A DNA stretch of 64,000 bases from positions 401,224-465,223 of the forward strand of contig MU405216.1 of the NCBI GenBank assembly GCA_022836615.1. The letters are read 5' to 3'. Origin of the DNA: Annulohypoxylon bovei var. microspora (lineage: Eukaryota > Ascomycota > Sordariomycetes > Xylariales > Hypoxylaceae). The notes below the pieces were generated by a model that saw only the letters and a list, made by a program, of their open reading frames with translations, searched no databases and was not told the DNA's origin. Shown here piece after piece: positions 55,818 through 64,000 of this stretch (positions within the stretch are counted from its first letter, which is position 1; every line of letters starts with the position of its first letter). The position numbers and the translations under genes are program-made.

Positions 55818-57281
55818 TCCTGAGAAACTTTTCTATCGCGAACATCGTCGTCAACTACTCGAAACCATCCGATGGCTAGGCGCTCGATGAAAGCTGGAGT
55901 ATGAACCAGAATGAAGGAAACTAGCAGCAAGCGGGAAACAATGATAGCGACAAGCCGACTAGCCTAGCACGGCAGCCGCTCGTCTCGGCTTCATGTAAGG
56001 GCAGCAGCTAAGTTTAGCAACATGGCTGTCCTGGTTGTCGAGCCAAAATAGTACTTGTCTTCCGCAATTGATGCGCAGCGCACATCTCGAATCAGTTCGA
56101 TCAATCGAAGCCGATTAACCGCAACTCTGGCAGCTTGTGTTTATCACTCGTCATAACGAAAACTCCGGCAAACTTCAAACATGCCTGGATGCAGAAAGAG
56201 AAGCACACGGTCAAGGACCAGATCAAACCCCTGGAACACGTTGCAAAGTCTACCTGCTCCGATAATCTGACATGTTGAGGATTCTACGTGGCGGCTGATA
56301 CTAAACCGGCGCCGCCTAAGTCCGGACTAGGGAGTGAGATGATACTCATTGATAGGGAGGACGGAATAGTTTACTTCCCTTAGAAAAAGCATAGGTATGG
56401 ATTATGATCTCGGCTATCCCTATTATAAATCTAGGAGATCCCTTAGCAGTTAAGTCCCCCCTATCGCCTAGACAAGAGGTCCTCAACGCGAGAACGGTCA
56501 TTTGACGAGGTAAAACTTGCAACATCGCGGGGAACATGAAGATACCTAGTAGGTAGGCCAGAAATTTTGATACTTACACTGTGTTTAGATGCGCGGCCAA
56601 GGGATTCGTCCTACTCAAATTATGTGAGGCACCAACATGAATTGTAAGAGATTTGACTTGAAATCTAAAGTTGAATGAGTTACGTGCCAGCTCTCAAAGC
56701 CTTTTTACACAAAAAAAAAACATGCTTTGATCCCGATTCGAACCTACATCGATCGGAAATAAAAATGGCAAAACTTTAATTGGAGCATTGTTTGATCGTG
56801 ATTTGAAGATGATTCAACTGCGCTATTTCAATCGCCCGCAGGCTGAAAGCCTTGAGTTGTCCTTACTTATATGCTTTCATGCGGTTTGCAAATAGTTGCT
56901 GAGGCGTCATATCGTTGCCACGGGGAGGGTTGGGTTGCTCTGGGAGCTGGCTAGGGAGAGGTGAGAGGGACTGGATGTCAGGGGAGACAAGTGGGGGCTG
57001 CCCAGGGGCTCTCCACCGAGGAGTCTCCAGCTGGGTACTCTGGCAACACTGTGGTACGCGAGTATGGATCATAGAGTCTCTTGAGTAGCGTGAACGCTCG
57101 CCCCTGAAGTTCAGTCTCATATACACGCATGCCATGATTCTTATGTCGTGATTTCATACCTCCATAACCTCCTTCTAATGATAATATAATCATGAGCCCT
57201 GGCCTCCTCGATACGTGAAGTCTGCCAATTCACTCTCAGGCGGCGAAGCATCAACACACCTAGCTAGGGGTAATCCGCCCC
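55818..57281. other. intergenic region left of jac1
   Basis: About 1.46 kb with no firmly supported gene; the GC-richer open stretch at 56863-57193 is listed separately. Confidence 0.5.
56863..57135 (-). CDS. uncertain small ORF, hypothetical
   Basis: A 90-codon minus-strand frame with a real ATG at 57135, higher in GC than its surroundings, ending LFANRMKAYK. An overlapping minus-strand frame (56978-57193) reads equally protein-like (RVYETELQGRAFTLLKRLYD). Two competing frames suggest either a frameshifted remnant or chance. I recognise no family and make no functional claim. Confidence 0.2.
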   Translation of the reverse strand: MACVYMRLNFRGERSRYSRDSMIHTRVPQCCQSTQLETPRWRAPGQPPLVSPDIQSLSPLPSQLPEQPNPPRGNDMTPQQLFANRMKAYK

Positions 57282-58136
57282 CTAATGCTGCAGCACAATC
57301 GGCTTGCCCCTCTCCCAATTCCGAATCGTCTCGCGGATATTAGTCCAGTACCTCAGCCTCACCACCTCCTCCCTCGCGCCCTGCGTATCGCTCCCCGCAA
57401 ACAAGTCCGCAAGCCTCTCCTCACTCTCCTCAATCCTAACCTCGTTGTCCACGCGCAGCGGCTCGAGCTCGTCCTCGCTCAGCGCCTCCTCGATGGCCTC
57501 GCGCGTGTCCAGCACCAGCATCAGCAGCGCGGGGTCCTCGACCCGGGCCGTCTCCTCGTTGGCCACGTCCAGGCCCTGCAGGTGCAGCAGGTGCTGCGCG
57601 CGCAGCAGCGGGTGCGCCAGCGTCCGGTACGCCTCGTTGATGCGCGCCGACACCGCCTCCGCGCGCCGCTTCGTGGCCCCGGGCGGCGCGAGGTCCGGGT
57701 GTGCTGTCGCTTGCAGAGTCAGGAACTCGCGGCGCAGGGCGCGGACGTCGATGGCGAAGGGGCCGGCGGGAGGGGGGCCCGCCGGTAGGGTCTGTGGGAA
57801 TAGGTCGTAGTGCGACTTCACTGGTATTGCCTCCTTTGTTCCAGCGGGTGTTCCTGGCTCTTCAGCTTCGGCCGGGCGCGCCGAGGACGCGGTTGATATG
57901 TGGCGGGGCTGCGGTATGCTGCGGCTGTTGATGTTTATGTGGTCGCATGCGGATGCTCCGCGCGTGGTTGATGTTAGGCTGGTAGGTTGGCGCGTATGTG
58001 CGTTCCTGCTAGGTACGATCGTACTCAGGGCGGCGGCTTGGCTGAAGTTCGGCGACGGCGCATGGTTGCGCTGCTTCTGTTTGCAGGCGTCGCAGACGCG
58101 CCGTAGCGGTCTTCGGGGTAGTAATGAAGATCGCAT
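57282..58136 (-). CDS. jac1: Fe-S cluster co-chaperone Jac1/HscB
   Basis: Single exon, 284 residues from the ATG at 58136. The first about 100 residues are Arg/Ser-rich, a mitochondrial targeting presequence, and include CDAC near residue 15-18. From about 108 the HscB fold begins: SHYDLFPQTLP, then LQATAHPDLAPPG with the J-domain HPD motif at 146-148, ARINEAYRTLAHPLLRAQHLL, and the C-terminal scaffold-binding domain (EDPALLMLVLDTREAIEEA). Jac1 delivers the Isu scaffold to the mitochondrial Hsp70 Ssq1 and stimulates its ATPase during iron-sulfur cluster transfer (known for yeast). The domain is complete. Codon use is GC-rich, typical of conserved fungal genes. Confidence 0.93.
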   Translation of the reverse strand: MRSSLLPRRPLRRVCDACKQKQRNHAPSPNFSQAAALSTIVPSRNAHTRQPTSLTSTTRGASACDHININSRSIPQPRHISTASSARPAEAEEPGTPAGTKEAIPVKSHYDLFPQTLPAGPPPAGPFAIDVRALRREFLTLQATAHPDLAPPGATKRRAEAVSARINEAYRTLAHPLLRAQHLLHLQGLDVANEETARVEDPALLMLVLDTREAIEEALSEDELEPLRVDNEVRIEESEERLADLFAGSDTQGAREEVVRLRYWTNIRETIRNWERGKPIVLQH

Positions 58137-58760
58137 TGCTGGGTTAGACGCGACTAATTCTCACCATTCAAAGGTTTTCGAATGAAGTAGTATACGCAGA
58201 GTACAGATATAGTTTTTTGAGGAGTTGAAGCGTGAATAGGTAGATTGTTGGTATGTAGAAGATTAAGTTGTTAGTTGTTGGAATCATTTGGAGAAAGAAA
58301 TAAAATCGGAGACAATGACGTTTCGACGCGGCTTGCTCGGACTTAGTTCCCCGCGGGTGGAAATCTCGGCGCCGATGGTCGGGCTATTGGTATTACCAGG
58401 TCACAAAGACCACAAAGACTCGCCCCTTTTTGTTACGCGTAACAAAGATGGCCCCCAAATTGTTACCTGTCTTATTTTCTATCACGAAGCAAACAAGTAT
58501 TTCAATCCTACAAGGGTTCAAATGAAGTTCACACCGAATTGGTAGTCATTCAAAACCTCAGAAATGAAATTCAATTATCAGACGGGGTATCCTAGTATGA
58601 ACGTAGGTAGAATTAAATCACAAGAGCCACACCCGCCGTCATCCTCCACTGCCGCAAAACAGATTAACCTCACACCCCTTTTTCCCGTTTCTTCAAGAGG
58701 GTATATATATACGTGAACATGTACCACAGATCATTACCACCCCAAATCGCCTTCGTTTAC
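58137..58760. other. intergenic region between jac1 and the F-box gene
   Basis: About 620 bp, holding the jac1 promoter and the 3' UTR of the F-box gene (both minus strand). A tatatatatacg run lies near 58702-58712. No gene seen. Confidence 0.6.
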
Positions 58761-61700
58761 TCAGGACAGCGCCACCGAATGCCACCGTCCACGTTCCGTA
58801 TGATACCACCTCTCGCGATCCTTCTTATCGACCACGTTTCCGCTGTAAGTATTCCAGCGCCCGGTGCATCCGTCCCTGCCCTCGACTTTTACATTCTCGC
58901 CCCCGTCACCGAGAACATCCGAAATATCGACGAGACCGCCGTTCTCGTCAGTAGCGCTCTCGTCTGGCGTCACACAATACCCGATTTTCGACCTAGTGTC
59001 TCCCATAAAGCCTGCAAGACCATAATTCTCCACTACGGTTCCGTCATCCCCGATAACATTAACAGTGAAACGTGGCGTCTGTCGTGCAGCCTCGAGTCTA
59101 CTCTGCGCCGCGAGACGCGATTGTGACAGATTGCTCGACACCTTAGACGGGAACAATTGGTCCTCCATCGGGAAGCTGAGGCCCGAGGGAGATTTGCTCG
59201 GTGTCTTCGGTGTACTAGGAGTGGTCGGTGTGGCAGGAGGACTGGGTCGCGAAGTGCACTTAGTGATAAGCCCGCGTAATTGTTCGTTGGCTATCTCAAT
59301 GCTGTCGATATTCTCCACCGGCTTGCAAAGTCCCTGGAAAATCCCATCCGGATCATTAGGCGTCCTCAGGATTTGGAGTGACGGGAACCCGTTCGCCGCT
59401 ATGCTTTTCGCAAGGATCGAGTCCGCCATGTTTGCGCATGATGGATGACTCGTGATATCCCAGTGCAATTTCCGAAGTGAGGGTGACGCGAGGTAAGGGA
59501 ATAGCCATATCATCTCATTTGGCGGCATGATTGGCATGGAATTTTGTACTAAAGCAAATGACTCTAGTGATGTAAGGTTTGAGAGAATTTGACTAAGCGC
59601 AGGTAAGGAGTCTACGTCAACATGTTGGAGGACAAGTTTTCGAATCGATCTACTAGATGGACGCCTCACGAAGGATGAGAGGCCCTCGCTCGATACCCCA
59701 GAAAGATGCGATAAGGTGAGAGTGTGTAGCGATGGCAATGATAGTAGATTTGCGTCACTAAAAGCTGTGAAGGGTAAGTGAGATAGATGAAGATTCTCAA
59801 GCGCCGGTAATCGAGAGACTATGTCCGGGATGAGGGATATTGGCGTGAGTGTTGCACCAGGGAGACAATGTATCGAGAGAGTTGTTAAGTGCTCCCAATC
59901 GGTATGAAGCTCAAGAAAGTCTTCACTTTGTTCAGGCAGAAGGTCGCCGGGGGCTTCTTGATAGTTTGGATTCTCCGAATTCAGTAGCGCGGCGGCGTTT
60001 GATAGACGACGCTTCCTCTGAAATTGGGATGGCTCCAGAGTCCAATGCATTTCCACCAGCTTGCGCCTAGTCGATAAAGCATGAAATAGACGATTGAATG
60101 AGTAATCGTGGTTCTGGTGAAATCCAACTAGCCTTTCGAAGTTGGGACATGTCATGATAACAGAAGCTACCAAATTCTGATATAAGTCAACAGCAACGCC
60201 TTGAGGGATAGCCGGCGCTTTCAGGCTATGAACCATTGCTGCAAGCTCGGGGTTCGATCTTAATGTTCGACGAAGTAGAACTAGACGAGAGCCGAAGTTC
60301 AGTTTATACCGTTTCTTTTGTGCCTGTGAATCTGCTCCGATGAGGTAGATATCCTCATACCTTGACTTCTGGTCAATTTCCATTTTCCACTTTGATGCTA
60401 TTCAGATACTCACAGTGCGACTCGAGCGACTTTCAATAGCTTCCGCGCCGACACGGCGGCAGAGCACATGTCTCTCATCATGCATGTTGCGCAACTCGTG
60501 CTACCAGGTTTCAGATGTAACTTCTTCAACTCGTCCAAAATAAGTCCTAGAACCTCTTCAGGCAAAGCATCAAAAAGTTCTCCTGTCTCCCTCCTCCGTC
60601 TGTATTGCTTAATCGGTGCCGGTCGCTGCCACCCATACTCGACCCTCCGTGGACTCGAATTCCAAGAGTCGAAGCTCGTTTTGCTGCTGGCCGGACTCGC
60701 AAGAATGGCATCGAAGGTGTCATTGGTGCTAGCCGAGCTCGTAATGCTCGATGCACTGCTCGTTGGTCTTCCAGATCGGTTATACATTGCAGGTCGTGGA
60801 TCTATTTGCGCATAGTTACTCATCATCGATGGCGGAAGTTTAGCCGGTCGCTGCGCTTGCTGGGCGTATGCAGGCCCAATTGCATTGAAGGTTGAGCGGT
60901 CGGTTCTCGCAGGAGATTCTCTTGGCGAGGAATCTCGCATTATATAGGAGTCAGGAGTAGATCCGGGGTTGTGAGATGAATACGAAGCCATTGTGGAGAC
61001 CATCGCATGAGACCCTGTCGGCGCTACAGGTTTCAACAAGTTATCGTCAAATCGCGGTCGCAACGCCGCTGTAGATAACGATTGAGACCTTTGATGTCTT
61101 GAAAATAATCTAGAAAAAAAGAAAGGAGTTTAGTAAGAACAATCACTCAGCTTAGATGAGTAGATGTTAGAAATCGGAGGTGAAGATCGTCGTATTTAGA
61201 TGGGTCTGCAGAGATTAAAAGACCAAGACGTGCCTTGCATCATCCGGCTCGACGAACTTTTCTGGTAGCTTGAGCGAAGTTGTAGCCCTAGCTAGACCCC
61301 TAGGTCAAAGTAGGTCAAATATCCATACCGCACGTTTTTTCTTGACTTTATCGACAACTACCGCACCACCTAACCTGTTGTGTTTAGCTTAGACTAGAGA
61401 CTACGTACTCCTAGTCAAGCCATCCGAGTCGTGATAGGCGGCCACTTGGCTGTTGGTGTTAGATGAGGCTGTTTTTGTGTGTAGCGCATCGCCGTGGAAA
61501 TTAACCGACCCCTGACAAAATAAATCTACCCCTTAAGAACGCTGCACATTACTTCGGGAGCACTAAAGTAGTTAAGTAAGGTATGTATGACGCCATCTTT
61601 GTATGCTCGTATGTATGTATGTATGTAAATAGGTATGTATTGTAAGTATTGTATGTGCTATGAGAATACAGTAATACGGTGTCGAGTTTCAGCTGCGACA

Positions 61701-62104
61701 TTTGGAAATGGTAATGTAGAACATCCAACTTTGGAAATCGATGAGACCAATTGGGAATAGATACCTCTTTGAGAGGAGTTGTGGTTCGCGAGCTGAAACG
61801 GGGGCTGATCTCGTCACGATTCTAGCCATTCGGGGAATTTGTAGTAGCAAAAAGAAACTTACAGGGTTCTAAAATTGGAACCGGTAGCTTCAATCTGGTT
61901 TGCCCGACTTTGATGCTGAGGAACGACGACATCTAGACGGACTGCTGGCGGCGACGAGCTCGCTGATTTCTGATCGTTTGATTCTGCCTGCAGCGAATTT
62001 CTCTTTCGGATCTTTCGAGCAGAGGGTCGCGGCTTGAACAGACGAGCATAGACAAGTGTCAAATGCGACGATTGCTCCGAGTTTGACGACGTAGTAGTAT
62101 CCAT
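58761..62104 (-). CDS. F-box domain protein
   Basis: Modelled as three exons on the minus strand: 61863-62104, 60414-61109 and 58761-60360, 845 residues. The 53-bp intron 60361-60413 is clear (joins VARVAL to YEDIYLIGAD). The 753-bp first intron is inferred from a strong acceptor (CTAAAC branch, T-rich tract, TTCTAG) and an upstream frame that ends at GTAAGT and starts at an ATG at 62104 (MDTTTSSNSEQ); without it the frame has no good start. Residues 1-255 are Ser/Pro-rich and disordered. The F-box starts at about 259 (LFDALPEEVLGLILDEL) and is followed by an LRR-like region (ALENLHLSHLPF, LHTLTLSHLSGV). A Thr/Pro-rich linker and a conserved-looking C-terminus (RFTVNVIGDDGTVVENYGL) end it. 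It probably acts as a substrate adaptor of an SCF ubiquitin ligase; target unknown. Confidence 0.82.
61110..61862 (-). other. putative long first intron of the F-box gene
   Basis: 753 bp with a GTAAGT donor and a T-rich acceptor; contains a gtat tandem repeat (gtatgtatgtatgtatgtaa) at about 61610-61628. Unusually long for this genome, where other introns here are 50-120 bp. Confidence 0.45.
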
Positions 62105-64000
62105 TATTGAAGGACCGCCTTTGCCAGGTTCCAATTCTCAATACGTTACACTTAAGGCACAGGGATAATTCGGTTCCCTAACTTCCTGTGTTGGTTGCGC
62201 TTCGAGCTTCCTCTAGCATCCACCAACGGAATTTCGAAATGAGAGGTCTTGTTAGGCAAGTCTCGACATGTTAACACTATCACAGTACCGTTTCCCTAAT
62301 ATGGGGAACCGAGAATCGAAAGTATCGAGTAATAAAAGTAGCACAAAGCGGATGACGATTCTATGGGTTTGTAAAGGGTGAGGACTTTCAAATCCGATCA
62401 AGCGAGGAAACGATATTTTTCAGACTCGGCAGTTGTGTAAGCCGCAAGCGGGACAGCCAACGAGCTAGGTGAGGAAAGGGGTTAGAATCAACAATCTCGG
62501 GACCGGCGACCGTGTCTAATGGCTAGATCATGAAACTTCAACAATTGCTAGAAGCTCGTGGTGAAATTGATCTGGGAATTGGCGAAAGGACCTGATGACC
62601 TTTTACAAGAAACATGTCTTGTCAGCACGCGGCGGAGCATATACTACGTAGCATGTTGGCTATTCCCGTGCCGGTACCTAGACACCATCCAATAAGCTCC
62701 GAAGGCTGCGCCAAGGTGGCCTCGGTCGGGCATGTTTTCTCATGCGCCCGCAAGGATGAGCTAAGAAGTAATTGGGTCCCGATTGTCTCTGGCGATGAAA
62801 AGTTGGTCAAATTTGTAACAGACTAATCGACAGGTAACGCCTTGTTCCTGGTGTAGTTCCCCGGTGGCGCATGAGTGATCTTCAGCTCTAGACAGCTGTG
62901 ATCGATAGCGTCAGTTCTAGAAGGACGGCTGAAGAGCTGAGCGGCGCCAAAGGCATTGATGCAAAGCCCCAGGTGATGAGGGGCTAAAAACTGCCTTACA
63001 TTTGACTGGCTGCTCGGTGAAAGGTCCATATTAGAAACTTCTAATTATGGTATGCCTATGCTCTATCAGACCAGTCAAAGCGACCTACCTTTAGGCAACA
63101 AAAATCCCACCTACTCAACGGATACACTTTGGTCGGTTCTCGGGTAGAGAAGCTCGTCCGACATGGAACGTATGAATCGCGGGGTCACGAACTCGGATGG
63201 CCAAGGCGGATGAAGCGGGCTAGCGTACCAGATACATTGAAAATGGACGGTGAGTTTAGGCGAATCGAAACCTCTGGATAGACGAGACCTTCCGGCTTAG
63301 GTTCAGTTCGTAGTTAAATATTTCTGATAAAACTAGGTAATCAATGTTGCCATTCTAGGTACATAACATCGTGTATTGGAGATAGTACGTGGCTGAGTGG
63401 GCGTGTTCAATGCTAAGTAGCGATAAAACGGCATTTGGCCTAGTCAGCACTAATACTCGCTATGAGGGTTAAGATGGATTAAATGTAGGTAACCTCAAGA
63501 CTTTACTGAGTGTCTGTTCGTTGATGTAAAGTGGAGGATAAAGCTCAAGCGTTCAAAGCAAATACAAAGTTTAAAGAGAGTATATGCAACTCTTATATAT
63601 GCTAACTTGTCTATATAGATAAATATCTGACTAATGTACATATACGGAATATGCATATATGTAGCACATTACGAAGAACCCCCTAAACCCCCTGAACCCG
63701 CTACGAAATGAAACTCTTATGGAAATCACCAAAGTGGGCATATGTATTCATAGTATATCTAGAACCTTGAATATAATTCCTTCTTTTACATATTAGGGTT
63801 GTTGAGAATACCTAGACATTATCTGGCTTCAAACTTAGCCCTCAACATGCCCCTTTTCTCCGTAAGTTAAACCACCGTCATGTGACCACCCCGCGTGCGA
63901 ACCACCCAATTTCCCATACAAAATCGCCAAAACGCAATATTTATAATTAAATGAATAAAATAGCTAAGGACATGCAGTTTAAATATTTGAATAGAATATT
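62105..64000. other. gene-free right end of the window
   Basis: About 1.9 kb upstream of the F-box gene. Only short frames without family resemblance occur. The last 500 bp are AT-rich but not RIP-like. Nothing else seen. Confidence 0.55.

Noticed and set aside
56730..56762. gattcgaacct motif like a tRNA T arm
   Set aside because: Flanking bases do not form the stem, and no other tRNA arm is nearby.
57285..57810. Two long plus-strand frames over jac1
   Set aside because: They are antisense shadows of the GC-rich jac1 gene, which has the HPD motif and a full HscB domain.

Overview
The window is nuclear DNA from a filamentous ascomycete (Pezizomycotina, most likely Sordariomycetes). The evidence is intron-poor genes whose 50-120 bp introns carry GTAAGT/GTATGT-type donors and CTAAC/CTGAC-like branch points, fungal-specific families (Caf120, DUF3445, UstYa/DUF3328), and a long AT-rich block with the C-to-T/G-to-A damage of repeat-induced point mutation (RIP). 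I cannot name a species.

Layout. 1-25.5 kb is ordinary chromosome. It holds a truncated CCR4-NOT subunit gene (caf120, minus), an Azr1/Ptc7-like PP2C phosphatase, the SSU processome factor utp23, a DUF726 (Mil1/TMCO4-type) membrane hydrolase-like protein, a secreted single-pass membrane glycoprotein, the Golgi protein tvp23, and a DUF3445 protein. Gene-free gaps of 4.7 and 4.9 kb lie between some of them. 25.5-28.4 kb is gene-free and holds a short inverted-repeat element (27.40-27.61 kb) and a TA-flanked element with perfect 28-bp terminal inverted repeats (28.14-28.60 kb). 28.4-45.9 kb is an AT-rich RIP island with no intact gene. Three LTR retrotransposons can be resolved in it, nested like Russian dolls, each bounded by LTRs and a 5-bp target duplication: a minus-strand Ty1/copia element, a plus-strand chromodomain Ty3/gypsy element inside its right LTR, and a second copy of that gypsy element inside the first.

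46.1-52.8 kb, starting about 340 bp from the end of the island, is the most interesting part: a compact gene cluster that looks like a dikaritin-type RiPP pathway (ustiloxin/phomopsin/asperipin class). It has a 117-residue secreted precursor with four near-identical tandem repeats separated by Kex2-type KR sites, each carrying a DYIGYG motif, surrounded by four different UstYa-like (HxxHC x2) membrane proteins. By analogy with known dikaritins, the precursor would enter the ER, be cut at KR by Kex2 in the Golgi, and the DYIGYG peptide be oxidatively cyclised by the UstYa-like proteins. No tyrosinase, P450, methyltransferase, transporter or regulator was found beside it in the window.

54-64 kb returns to ordinary chromosome: a GNAT acetyltransferase, a second copy of the 0.2-kb inverted-repeat element (opposite orientation to the first), the mitochondrial Fe-S co-chaperone jac1, and an F-box protein. 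The last 1.9 kb has no recognisable gene. Exon boundaries were placed by hand from splice motifs and frame continuity; they are not confirmed by transcripts.
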